From positions 9,214,191 through 9,278,190 of the forward strand of contig CM036223.1 in the NCBI GenBank assembly GCA_020631735.1: a DNA stretch of 64,000 bases. Direction: 5' to 3'. Of the stretch, positions 48,911-59,278 are shown piece by piece; within the stretch, counting starts at the first letter, position 1, and the number at the start of each line of letters is the position of its first letter. Source of the DNA: Saccharum officinarum. Lineage: Eukaryota; Streptophyta; Magnoliopsida; Poales; Poaceae. Under the pieces are notes generated by a model. The model did not search any database. It saw nothing but the letters and a program-made list of their open reading frames with translations, and was not told the DNA's origin. The position numbers and the translations under genes were made by a program.

Positions 48911-50390
48911 GTTCTAATCCCACCCATGGATGCGTAGATGAGGTTAGTTTCCATGCTCTACTCCGATCTGAGATAGAATTTTGGTAGTACCTCCGTGCTG
49001 TTCTTTCGATACACGTCCTGGCATGGAGAGTGTGTATCCGGAGAACAACAGGGAGGTGGTGCCAAAACTCTGTCTCGGATCAGAGCAGACCATGGAAACT
49101 AACCCATCTATGCATCCGCGAGCTGTCCAAAAAAAGTGGACAATCCGAAACAGATACAGGCGTAGATATGCAATGATCTGCATACCTCCAACCGTATCTC
49201 TTTCGAACGGGAGACGCCTAATTGGGTTATGCGATCTATGACAATGATATAGAAGAGAGGTTATTTATACCGAGGATGGCGGTGGAGTTAGGCTAGCGGG
49301 GCCGTGGCGAGTCGGTGCAGTGGCGAGGTGACGCGGTGCAGGCAGACCCGCACCGGTGATGAAGACGACCAGGGTAGCCGAGGTACTCTGGCTCGGCTCT
49401 GACAGGTGCTTCTCCTACATAAAAAGCAAAGAGATTAGTGTCCATTTAAAATTTCGGCAGCACCTCCCCTGCACGAGGAGGTTTCCAAAACTTGCAAAAA
49501 AACAATGGCACGAAGGCCGACAAGCACAATGGCATGAAGGTCGACAATCACAACGACACAAAGGCCGATAATCACAATGACACGGTGGATATACCATGTG
49601 CGTGCTCGTAGCCGGTGCGGTGGCGGTAGGGACGTCGGTGGGATGGGCACGCGGAGAAGGTGGCGCTGGGAACGGGATTGGATGGGGCGACGGCCGAGGC
49701 ACCACCTCCTCCTCTCCTTCTCGGCTTCCTCCTCCTCTCCTTCAGGGCGAGGTGGCCGGGGACGAAGAGTCGGGGGTCGTGCACTAGGGTGTGCCCAGGG
49801 CATGTGGCGGCCGAGGCGGGGTCGAAGCCGGGCTGGCACATCAGGGCCGGGGTGGGGGCTGGTTGTGGTGCCCGGCCGGGACGGGGCAGGGGCCGGCGCC
49901 GGGGGCCTGCTCCTCCTCTTCCCTCCTGCTACACCTCCAGCAGGCCTACGGCGAGGGGCAGAGGACGGGCGGCCGCAGCGCGGGGAGGCAGCGTGGGTGC
50001 GGCGCGGGCGTGGTGCGTGCGGGGGAGTGGTGCAGGCGGGTGGCAGCGCGGGCATGGCGCAAGCGGGGAGGCGGCGTGGGTGGGCGGCGGCACGGGGAGG
50101 TGGTGCGAGTGGGCGGCGGCGGTGCTCAGGTGGCGGCACGCTGAGGCGGTGCAGGCGGGCGGCGGCCACGAGCGCGGGGAGGCGTCTCGCGAGTAGGGCG
50201 GCGACGCACGGGCGGGGAGGCGGCTGCGCGCACGGGGAGGCTGTGGCGCGCGGGTGTCGGTGCGGGGAGGCGGTGGCCGCACGTGTGGGGAGGCGGCGCG
50301 TGGGCAGGGAGGCGGCGGCGGCTGCGCAGGCTGTGCGGGCGCGGTGTGTTTGTGTGTGCCTGTGTGTGTCCTGAGGCCGAAATAGCTAAG
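48911..50390 (-). other. CACTA 5' region, with GC-rich island
   Basis: After the LTR element the CACTA resumes. 48911-49240 resembles untranslated leader. 49570-50350 is a very GC-rich, GGCGGC/GGGAGG-rich degenerate minisatellite that opens long frames on both strands at once (up to 265 codons). They are low in complexity, rich in Arg/Gly/Pro/Ala and overlap antisense, so I do not call a gene. It may be the promoter/first-exon zone of the transposase gene on the minus strand. Confidence 0.5.
49504..49583. repeat. 24-bp tandem repeat, 3.3 copies
   Basis: Units AATGGCACGAAGGCCGACAA+GCAC begin at 49504, 49528 and 49552, with a partial copy at 49576. They diverge by a few transitions. Confidence 0.85.
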
Positions 50391-50589
50391 TCAAATACGA
50401 CTTCTTTGCCGAGTGCCCCGGATGTGGCACTCGGCAAAGATTTTTTTCCTCTTTTTTGCCATTCGTGTTTGGCTGGACGGGATACTACCTCCTTTGCCGA
50501 GTGCCCCTAGATCTAGCACTCAGCAAAGGTTTTTTCTTTTTATTTATTTTGCTTTTTTTGCATTCTTGTTTGGCTGGGCGGGATACTGT

Positions 50590-51787
50590 CTCCTTTGCCG
50601 AGTGCCACAGATCTAGCACTCGGCAAAGGTCTTTCCCTTTTTTGTAATTTTTTTGTAATTTCTTTGCCGAGTGCTGTCTCCCTAGCACTCGGCAAAGCAC
50701 CTCTTTGCCAACTGTCATGCCAGGCACTCGCAAAGAATTTAAATCTTTTTTCTTTTTGCATCCAATTTTTTTATAGCCTTAATACAGTACTAGGAGCAAA
50801 ATTTTTAAATTTAGTACATTTTTAGGTTTTTTTCCTATATTTAGTTAATTTGTTTTATTTACTTGAATTTTTTCGTAAAAAGCAAATTTGAACTGCACGT
50901 GCATGGAATAATGGAATTTAGCGATTCAAAAAATGATATTCATGCTTTTGAGTGTGTTATGAGGCCGTATCTAGGGACAGACACAAAATTTCAAACATCT
51001 TGTTCACGAACACATGGCCACTAACTTGCGTGCGATTTGCTTTTAAATTATATAAAATGCAAACGAACTCCGAAAATCATGAAACTTGTCGAGATGTCGT
51101 GATATCGCATGTGGAGGCTATGATAAAAAATTGAGTAGTTTTCGAGCAAGTGGTGACGTACGATGCTTAAAACCCAGACATCTCCACATGTTCTGTCTAG
51201 GTTTTAAGCATAGTACGTCACCACTTGCTCAAAAACTGCTCATTTTTTTTATCACAGCCTCCACATGCGATATCACGACATCTCGATAAGTTTCGTGATT
51301 TTCGGACTTCGTTTGCATTTTATATAATTTAAAATCAAATCACACGCAAGTTGGTGGCCATGTTTTGTGAACAAGATGTTTGAAATTATATATATGTCCC
51401 TGGATACGGCCTCACAATACATTCAAAAGCATAAATATCATTTTTTGAATCACTAAATTCCATTATTCCATGCACCTGCAGTTCAAATTTGCTTTTTACG
51501 AAAAAATATTCAAGTAAATAAAACAAATTAACTAAATATAGCAACAAAACCTAAAAAATGTATCAAATTTGAAAATTTAGCTCCTAGTACTATATCAGGG
51601 CTGCAAAAAAAAAGATGCAAAAAGAAACAAAATTTAAATTTTTTGCCGAATGCCTGGCATGGCACTCGGCAAAGAGAGACTTTGCCGAGTGCTAGGAAAC
51701 CGGCACTCGTCAAAGAAATTACAAAAAAAATTAAAAAATTAAAAAAAATATTTGCCAAGTGCCTAACTGCCGGCACTCGGCAAAGAT
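50590..51787. repeat. 1.2 kb near-perfect palindrome in CACTA end
   Basis: 50590-51180 and 51194-51787 are inverted copies around a 13-base loop (51181-51193). Near the centre GATGCTTAAAACCCAGACA faces TGTCTAGGTTTTAAGCAT. Outward the match continues through AT-rich unique sequence and into the CACTA subterminal repeats (for example CTTTGCCGAGTGCTGTCTCC at 50662 against its counterpart near 51685). The arms differ by scattered changes, so the fold-back is not brand new. A transcript through it would fold into a hairpin of over 500 base pairs. Confidence 0.9.
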
Positions 51788-52030
51788 TCATGGCTAGGTG
51801 ACATCCGTCACGTGAGGTCGTCTTTGCCGAGCGGCAATCTTTGCCGAGAGTCGGTCTCTCGGTAAAGACTGTCTTTGCCGAGTGCCTGCCTTTACCGAGT
51901 GTAGCCCTCTTTGCCAAGTGTCTCTGTTTGCCGAGGGCGGCGCTCGGCAAAGAGGCTCTTTACTGAGTGCCCGATAAAAGACACTCGGCAAAGTATTTGA
52001 CACTCGGCATAGATGTCGTCTCCGATAGTG
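51788..52030. repeat. Subterminal repeats, 5' end of CACTA
   Basis: CTTTGCCGAGTG / CACTCGGCAAAG units, some mutated, run to the terminus ending GTCTCCGATAGTG at 52030. Together with 50400-50760 they form the array for this end. Confidence 0.85.
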
Positions 52031-52617
52031 ATCCCAATGCGAGTATATACATAAATAAAAGATATTTTATTGTTACGGTGCATTGGTGGAAGCAGACGTA
52101 ATATTTTTGGGGAAGACAAAACTTCAAAAAGCTCCATAGACACTCCGTCCATACAGTATAGATGCGTGCTCACCTCTCTATAAACATGCAAAATGGCATG
52201 TTGCTAAAAAATAGTGGTTAGTTTTTAGAATAAATTTAGAGAACTATGAGCACTCCTGCTGATTCTAGCTAGGACTCAAATAATCCAAGTAGATTAGCTC
52301 CTCACAAGAAACCTAATCAACTAATCTATGTATACAAAGTTTGTGCTCTTCATGTGGGTATTGCTCGTGATAAAAATGTTAGAATTAAATGCATGATGAC
52401 CGTCGTCTCTTGAACATGTTAATGGGTGCCACTTAGGTCAAAAAACTGACAACTCATTTCTAGGTCACTGAACTTGTTAAGTAGTGCAACAAAGTAGTTG
52501 GCATGGTCCAATAATGGATCTCAGGTGCACCGTTTGACAAGTTTAAGGACGTGCAGTGCACCACCTTATCACAAGTTTAGAGACCTAAAAATATGTTTTC
52601 TAAAATATTAATTGCAA
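52031..52617 (+). other. Unit U copy b right half and copy c start, with a short insertion
   Basis: 52031-52240 continues unit U after the CACTA (matches 1441-1630: GATATTTTATTGTTACGGTG and following). From about 52260 a further copy of U begins (TCTAGCTAGGACTCA). It is interrupted at about 52379 by some 220 bases (to about 52603) that are absent from the copies at 1245 and 25970. That insert has no terminal inverted repeats I can see. No gene. Confidence 0.65.
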
Positions 52618-53107
52618 TCATAGTTTAAAATAGCAGGCTATTGAAAATAGCGGCAACTTTTTTTGAGCAGCTATATCATAGCGGCGCTAAGACAGATAGC
52701 GTTTTTATAAAATAAGCATGAAAAACACCAGTAATTGATGCAAAAAACATGTCAAATATGAAAATTCGATGAACACAAATATACTTATAAGATTCCACAA
52801 GTCTATAGGTAACATTACCAATATGACATTACAACATAGTTCGTGAAACTCCGGTGTTTAATTGTTCAAAATACCAAATTAGTAGCAAATCATAAGTAGG
52901 AAATAACTAATTAAATTAGTAAACAAATGATAAGTAGAAAAATATGAAATAGTGCCACTATTTTAACACTAAAGCTATGCAGCTTAGCGGCGCTATAGCT
53001 CGTAACAATGGTCAAAGTTGGCATAGCGACACAAAGAGCAATAGCGTAGCGTCAAGCCTCTCAGGCCACTATAGCGCCGCTATAACCCGCTATTTTTTTT
53101 TCTATGA
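52618..53107. mobile_element. MITE (hAT-like), TSD TTGCAA
   Basis: About 490 bases have inverted ends TCATAG...CTATGA, extended imperfectly by AAAATAGC/GCTATTTT, with inner TAGCGGCGCTATAG motifs. TTGCAA lies at 52612-52617 and 53108-53113. Copies of the same host unit at 1257-1266 and 25971-25980 read ATTAACTGCAACCT without it, giving empty sites. The GCGGCGCTA-rich ends and the duplication length suggest a hAT-type MITE; superfamily assignment is tentative. Confidence 0.75.
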
Positions 53108-54011
53108 TTGCAACCTGTCACAAAATGCACGCACATGGATGTATATTATTGTAGTTGCCGTGCATTCTTTGGTAATAGGGAGGATTGTTAGTCCATTGGT
53201 TGGTAAGAGAAAGGAAAGAGGCAGTAAACTTCATGGACACCTTCGTGCGCACATGTAAGTATATTATTTTTGTGATGCATCAGCTAGTAAAAGCCGCTTA
53301 CAAGTCATTTGAATTAGTTACTATACAATCACGCGTAGTAGGCTACACCACTATCTAAGAATGGTCATGGATTGCTGAGTAGTGATAATGGTCTAGACAA
53401 GTAAAATAAAGAACATCAAGTTGCTTGTATACAATATAAAGTAAGGGGAATAAGAAAAGAAGACCAATAAAGACGTCAATAACCATTATCACAGCTCATC
53501 AATAAAAAATTCGTCACTATCAAAAGGAATCAATAAGCAAGGTCGAGAGACTCAACTAGGGAAGCAGACAAACAAGGTGCATAGTATTTACAGCCATACT
53601 TGCTCACAGGAATGTATGGATGAGCTTCTGAAGGACAGTATCTGCGTCCTGTGAGAGAGAGCTAGCGTTTATTCTTGACAATATTTTCAATAGGGGAAAG
53701 GGAACAAAGTTGCAAGAGCTTGATATATATCATTGGTCGGAGCAGCTAGCCAGAGGAAGGCAGGAAGCAATCAATCAAGCTACTAGATCTCACTAATATA
53801 AGGTAAATGTTGTCTTTGCCAATGCAAATCGGATCAATCTTTGAAAAGGAACAAATAGATCCACATCCAAGTTTTTATTTTACGCACTTTCCTGGGAAAA
53901 AAGAAGGATTTGCTTGCCCCTGCGCATGAAGTTTGACCATTTAGTATATGTTGTAGTAGAAGTTTTATCACTGATCACGGTCTTCCTTGTTTGCCTTGAA
54001 TCCAGCTTAAC
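53108..54011 (+). other. Unit U copy c end and upstream region of the membrane-protein gene
   Basis: 53108-53280 completes unit U. 53280-54011 is single-copy within the window. A possible 5' untranslated intron runs from a GTAAAT donor at 53803 to a CCAG acceptor at 54005, six bases before the start codon. No other coding sequence was seen. Confidence 0.5.
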
Positions 54012-55589
54012 ATGTCAGGAGTATTCATGGATGTCTTTGCGGAACTCGTCACATGGACCCTCAGTATTTACCCCGTGAAAATAGATAGTTTTGAACCTGC
54101 TACGGTGGTGCAGTCTGCTGTTACTCATGCTCATCATTTTCTCTGCTATGTGTTAACGTGCATAAATGGATTGAGACTTGTCCCTTCGGAAATAGCTCTA
54201 TTCAAGCGGAGCCAATTTCGCAGCTTTGTTGCATGTGCCAATGCTGTTGCTAAGTTATGCACAATTTTTGGAAATTTACTTATGGTAGATAAAAGGTATA
54301 GCAGTCTGGCCATCATTCTCATCATCTTGCTGATTTTCATCGTTTCATTGTTCGTAATAGTCTCTCGAAAGGGTCACTTGGAGCGTGATGATAATGATGC
54401 TAACAAGGCTGATGATGGTATTATTGCCACTACTACCAAAGCTGATGGCAGAGAAAGAGGGGAGGCTGGAGAGGGGGAAGAAGAAATTAAAACTAAGGGT
54501 CACACAGAAAAGAAGGAAGTGAGGGGAGAAGAAGAAGAATCCAAAGGTGATGGCTTCGGTGACATCAGTGTGGAGGGGTCTAGTAGGACTGAGGATCACA
54601 CAGGGAAGAAAAAACTGAGGCGAGAAGAAAAAGAGAGAGGGGAGGTTGGACATGAGGAGGAAGAAGTAGCTAGCCCTTCCCATGACAATTTTCTGCTCTC
54701 GAATATTAATGAAATTGAAATTAAGGGTTATCACACAGGAAAGAAGGAAGTGAGGGGAGGAGGAGAAGGAGAAGAAGAAAAGAGACGGGATCTGTTATGG
54801 ATGGTGCGAACGCCCTCCATGTTACTATGCTTCATGAGATATGTTAGGAACATGGAGATGACAAATTGCCTCCTCTTCCTCAGCTGCTCCCTGGGTGAGC
54901 TTACACTGATGATGGAGAGGCTTCCTTCAGAATTCGATGTAGCGCCGGCATTTGCGGTTATCCACAGGGCCTTCCTCGTGATGGGGCTGATGACAGCCCA
55001 CACCATGGCAGCGGAACTGCTGGGTGAATACGTGCTGCTTGTTTGCATGCCGGAGCTTGTTGCAGCACTAGCTTGGCTCACCATCTACCTTGGCAGCAGT
55101 GACGACGGCGCTGCTGCTTGTGCCGTCCGCACCGTCAAGGCGGTGGTCCGCAAGGCTGAGCTCCCACTCCTCTGTCTTGTAGGTATCCTTGCATCCATTA
55201 TTGTCACAGACACAGATGAGGCGGAAGATTGGGGCAACATGTCATCAGCCATTGTTGCTGTTCTCTCTTCGGTGATTCTGCCATCCCTTTGTATGTTGGT
55301 GCTGCGTCAGTGGCGGGGGCAAACTACGGCTGCGCCATCGTCCTCAGAGTTGGAGGGAGCGATCCGGCTGTTAAGCTTGTGCCTAGATGTTCCATGCAAA
55401 GCATTGATTATATTTTTCTTAGCTAAGCAAATGCTTCTAGCAGATACACTTGTTGTGCCTCTTATGTTTTCTGTTTACTGTTTGATTTTATTAAGCATGT
55501 ATGCACGAGCTCATGGATTGCATGGCCTCCGTGTGCTTGCTGCGGGGCGTGGCGAGAAGCGAGAAGCGAGATCAGATCGTGGCGTCTAA
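54012..55589 (+). CDS. Multi-pass membrane protein of unknown function, 525 aa
   Basis: This is the longest open frame in the window, uninterrupted, and lies between transposons rather than in one. Hydrophobic segments near residues 97-117, 312-334, 340-360, 384-399, 410-431, 452-472 and 478-496 suggest about seven membrane spans. Between the first and second lies a highly charged loop (119-258) with three imperfect repeats starting HTEKKEVRGEEE (164), HTGKKKLRREEK (196) and HTGKKEVRGGGE (241). The C-terminus is basic. I do not recognise the family and give no function. The start is the first ATG after a plausible splice acceptor. It could be a pseudogenised or short version of a grass membrane-protein family, but nothing in the frame shows damage. 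Confidence 0.72.
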   Translation: MSGVFMDVFAELVTWTLSIYPVKIDSFEPATVVQSAVTHAHHFLCYVLTCINGLRLVPSEIALFKRSQFRSFVACANAVAKLCTIFGNLLMVDKRYSSLAIILIILLIFIVSLFVIVSRKGHLERDDNDANKADDGIIATTTKADGRERGEAGEGEEEIKTKGHTEKKEVRGEEEESKGDGFGDISVEGSSRTEDHTGKKKLRREEKERGEVGHEEEEVASPSHDNFLLSNINEIEIKGYHTGKKEVRGGGEGEEEKRRDLLWMVRTPSMLLCFMRYVRNMEMTNCLLFLSCSLGELTLMMERLPSEFDVAPAFAVIHRAFLVMGLMTAHTMAAELLGEYVLLVCMPELVAALAWLTIYLGSSDDGAAACAVRTVKAVVRKAELPLLCLVGILASIIVTDTDEAEDWGNMSSAIVAVLSSVILPSLCMLVLRQWRGQTTAAPSSSELEGAIRLLSLCLDVPCKALIIFFLAKQMLLADTLVVPLMFSVYCLILLSMYARAHGLHGLRVLAAGRGEKREARSDRGV

Positions 55590-57040
55590 GTGTAGGCCAT
55601 GAACGGGAGACACGGTGCATGTTTGGGTCGTGTGGATAGACACGGCTAATGTGCATAGTGAAAAACGCTCATTGGCTGTTTCTTTCGGTTCCCCTGGCAG
55701 GCTTGGCTGTTGCCGTTAGGATGTACACCAAGTCTGAGTCTGCTTAGGATGTACCCTCGGGATTGTAAGAGTCGAACTTGTCGAATAAGCTAGCAAGAGT
55801 TTTGTGAGGTTTTATTACATGTGTAACTTGTCATGAAATTCATCGAATGTTCTGAGCTGCTGTGGATTCTGTGGTCCTTGGATATCCATTTTGTGCTTAA
55901 AAGTGTGATCGGAATGCGTCGTACTTAACTAGATCTATTTGTCATCTCAGTTGAGCAGGTAACTCTGCGCATTTCTAAGGTCGCTGATTGTTTGATCAGC
56001 TGTTCCCTATTGGTTTTCTTGAGTTGGCTGCTGTCAGTTACACAAGCCAATATTCTACCGTCAGTTCTGATTATCTGAGTTTATTTATCTGACAATAATA
56101 TGACAAGCGGGTTATATAGTAGCTGCACTATGTTTGCAAGCTATCCTTCTGATTTGTTAGGCAGCACTTACTATATATCAGCATCACGGAAGCAGGGCCA
56201 GTTAAGATGAACCCATTATCATGTGAAAGAGTTTACACAACTCATCATCAGCATGCATCCGAATGTGATATCCGTCAGAATCTAATATCCGAATGTAGTT
56301 CATGAAGCACAGCTTGTTTTTCCCCCCTAAAAGAAAAGTATCAAATTATGCTGCATCCTTATAGAATTGAATAACACCAATAATTAAATGGAAATTTGAT
56401 ATCCAGATCGGCGATACACGCAAATTGCCAACTTCCAGATATTTGTGTTTTATAAGGACCAGAGTAGGAGCTATATACTATCAATCAACATATACAGATT
56501 TCTTGTAAATTATCTGCTGCAAGGTTTGAAATCATATATTCTTGATTTGGGTGAGAGCAAGCTCTACCCCAACGTGATGTGACAGCTCATAATACACAAA
56601 CTCACCCCTATGAATACATACACACACCCTATCCCTGTGGACGCAATCGAAAAAGCTTTGTAAGGCAGCAAGGAAGGTAGCTCCTTTGACATAACATCAC
56701 TCGATGTTGAATCGCTAACACATGAAGAATCAAGTTCCCAACATTATATCTGATGTTTAGTCAAGGGAGGCCTATTAAAGAAAAGTTAGACCGCAAGCAT
56801 GTACACACTGCTAGAACCCTACGTAGTTCTTTCGTGTGTTTAGCCGCACGCACTATGCATACAAAATGCACACAGGCAACTCCCTGCATACCCACTCAAC
56901 TAAGCCGCCAACTATCTTCGACCAACTTCTGGTTTTAACAGGCTTTCTGACTAGTTGAAATGAGGTGAAAATAGGTATGGATAGAAAACTAGTTCTGCCT
57001 TTTGGTGTTGTCATCGTCGTCGTCGTTGTTGTTGCAACTA
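55590..57040 (+). other. 3' flank of the membrane-protein gene, no further gene
   Basis: 55590-55960 is likely 3' untranslated sequence. 56560-56640 contains a degenerate copy of a CCCTATGAATACA-type grass interspersed repeat. The small frame 56753-56938 has no domain. The region ends at CTA (57038-57040), the presumed target duplication of the next CACTA. Confidence 0.5.
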
Positions 57041-57354
57041 CACTACTGGAATCAGGCGCTTTGCCGAGTGTCCAGGGCACTCGGCAAAGGCTTTGCCGAG
57101 TGCCACACTCGGCAAAAAGCACACGGTAAAAAAACTATCGGCAAAGCGGCCTTTGTCGAGTGTCTTTTATCGGACACTCGGCAAAGGCTTTACTAAGTAC
57201 CTGATACTCGGCAAAGGCCAAACCAAAAAAATCTGAAAAAATAGAAAAAAAAATTAAAATTTATTTTTTAATTGGGAGAGGGACCCACCGACCAATCATA
57301 TGGCAACTGCTCCCAAGTGAGCAGCCAAAGCAATTTTTCCAAACTTTATGCCCA

Positions 57355-57412
57355 GCAGGAATTGAACCTGCGACCTCTCACACATGCTCGAGCTCCTCTG
57401 CCACTACACCTC
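57355..57412 (-). other. tRNA-like sequence in CACTA
   Basis: On the minus strand GTAGTGGCAGAGGAGC (A-box/D-arm-like) is followed about 30 bases later by GCAGGTTCAATTCCTGC, a convincing T arm with a five-base stem. This is the same arrangement as in the non-autonomous copies (300-372). It is a probable captured or tRNA-derived segment, not an annotated tRNA. Confidence 0.5.
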
Positions 57413-57479
57413 TCTTTCATTTGTGTCTATATTCCATTTCGGTTCCCCAAATATTATACAAAATCATGTGTAAATTGAT

Positions 57480-58090
57480 TGTTTGAGGCCATAAACGAAT
57501 TCAAATCAAAAAGTTGTCAACTACAAAGTTTCATAACTTTTCAAGATCTACAATTTTCATTTAGGAAGTTTCTCCATCCGAGGTCATTTGAAAAATTCAA
57601 ATTTTAAAATTTTGAATTTCAAACGTAGTTTTGCATGACAAGATGATTTGAAATTAAAAAGTTGTCAACTACAAAGTTTCATAACATTTCAAGATCTACA
57701 AAGTTTATTTTGGTTGTTTTTCCATCCGAGGTCTTTTGAAAAATTCAAATTTTAAATTTTTGAAATTTGGATGCAATTTTGCATGACAACATGATTTCAA
57801 ATTAAAATGTTGTCAACTACAATGTTTCATAACTTTTCAAGATCTACACTTTTTATTTAGGAAGTTTTTACATCTGAGGTCGTGGTCCTAACATTATTCA
57901 CAAATCTTATATCTCTCTTGTAGTTTCATGAAACTATACGAGAGACGTGTAGATTTTGTGAACAACGTTACTGTCGCTTTGTCGAATGAAGAAATGACCA
58001 AGATAAACTTTATAGATTTTGAAAAGTTATGAAACTTTATAGTTGAAATTTTTTTGATTTGAATTCGTTTAGGGCTTCAAAATGTGCTTT
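57480..58090. repeat. About 145-bp repeat array of the CACTA
   Basis: GTTGTCAACTACAAAGTTTC recurs near 57515, 57663 and 57812, with the GCATGACAAGATGATTT and CCGAGGTC phrases between. The array is homologous to 464-925. Confidence 0.75.
57890..57968. repeat. 79-bp imperfect palindrome
   Basis: The centre lies at TTTCA|TGAAA (57928/57929), with arms of about 39 bases, for example TCTCTCTTGTAGTTTCA facing TGAAACTATACGAGAGA. It interrupts the 145-bp array and is absent from the two small copies of this CACTA family. Confidence 0.8.
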
Positions 58091-58165
58091 GAAAAACTGC
58101 TTTGCCAAGTGAAAAAAGAAACATCTTGTCAGCTCATATCTCTGTTCGGCTACCACCTGCCACTC

Positions 58166-59184
58166 TCAGCCAAGCCTCGAGCATAAGCAAATCTTTCTAC
58201 TGCTCTTTGGAGTTTTGTGCCATACACTATCTTTCCGGTCTCTAGGTCCAGGCATCCCCCAGACCGAAAAGCCAATACTTGGTGCGCTCAGGCCAGTTGA
58301 TTGATTCTGGTTCGATCCCCTTGGCAAGAATCTCCCGTTCCATTCTTTCCCACTTAGGAATGGCACTCTTGTAGCCACCTGATCCCAAGTGTTGGTGGTA
58401 TTGCTTTTGTCGGGCATTCTGTTGGTTCCTTCTCACTCGTGCCTCACCCTCTTCTGATGTCTTGAACTGTATAAACTCATCCCAAAACAGCCTCAACTTG
58501 ACATAGGCCTTAGTGTTGAAATCTGGCGTCAGGTTCTTCTTGATAAATGTGTTGTACAATTTGTTTTCCAACACTGGAATTATGTGGCCATCTTCTTCAT
58601 AGCCCAGTTCCTAACTCTCTCCTTCAAAGCTTCATCTTCTGTATCGAGCGCGAAATGTTAAAGGACATCTTGCCAAACTAGTGCCTTGTCACGATCAGAG
58701 ACAAAACTAATATGAGGAGCCTCTTTCTTTTGCTTCCATTCACGAGCATTGATCGAGATCCTGTCCCTTACAAGGTACCCACAATGGCTGACAAATTTCT
58801 GTGCATGTGGTCCAAGTACTTTGCCTGTATCCTCCTCGAATTCCAAGAGAATGAATCGACCCTCCAACGGTTCTTCGGGCCTCTTACATTTCTACTCTTC
58901 CCATTGTTGTCATCGATCCAGAGGGCTACGAATGTAGAAACACAAAGATTTAAATAAATATATTTATACAACAAATGAAATTATTCTGAATTTCATGTAT
59001 ACATAAGAGATTGTAGATAGACCTCACCAGCATTGTCTTCCTCATCTTCATAATCGGCAAAGTACTGACTCCCGTCATCTACTTCTTGATTGTTGTCATC
59101 ACCTTCTAATTGGGCACCTTGTAAGGCGCCATTGTTGATAATATCTATCATGGCATCGTCCATGTTGTCATTCGGGTCGGCCAT
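58166..59184 (-). pseudogene. CACTA Transposase_24-like gene, copy 1
   Basis: The minus-strand gene starts at an acidic exon (MADPNDNMDDAMIDIINNGA, 59184-58993). After a likely intron (acceptor TACATTCGTAG at 58924-58932) it continues to HLGSGGYKSAIPKWERME and ILAKGIEPESINWPER (58574-58242). The latter motifs match the C-terminal region of plant En/Spm Transposase_24-like proteins, the presumed subterminal-repeat binders. A stop (TAA) interrupts after LVWQDVL and the frame shifts around 58570. The same TAA is in copy 2, so the gene was dead before it was duplicated. Confidence 0.75.
58177..58813 (-). repeat. Direct duplication, copy 1 (637 bp)
   Basis: It begins TCGAGCATAAGC and ends GTGCATGTGGTCC. 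About 98 percent identical by eye to 59665-60302, in the same orientation, 1488 bases away. Confidence 0.92.
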
Positions 59185-59278
59185 TTCTGCAAATATATGT
59201 GTAGGACGTTAGAACTAAATTTGTCATGGTAAAAAAGAAAACAAGTTATATGAAAAGGATCTTTATACATGTCAACAC

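Larger units (their letters stand above)
26150..52030 (-). mobile_element. Large CACTA (En/Spm) element, 25.9 kb with nested LTR element
   Basis: The element begins CACTACTGGATATGCC and ends with the inverse of CACTATCGGAGACGAC. It is flanked by ATG (26147-26149) and ATC (52031-52033), a 3-bp duplication with one mutation. The undisturbed paralogue at 1421-1450 reads through this point (CTCCATCCCGATG), so it serves as an empty site. The genes run on the minus strand: Tnp2-type transposase, then a Transposase_24-like protein. Without the 16.3 kb LTR element at 32627-48905 it is about 9.6 kb, a usual autonomous CACTA size. Stops and frame breaks show that it is now inactive. Confidence 0.9.

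Noticed and set aside
49577..50374. 265-codon plus-strand frame and overlapping 244-codon minus-strand frame
   Set aside because: Both are products of extreme GC content. They are low-complexity Arg/Gly/Pro/Ala, overlap antisense and sit in a degenerate GGCGGC minisatellite.
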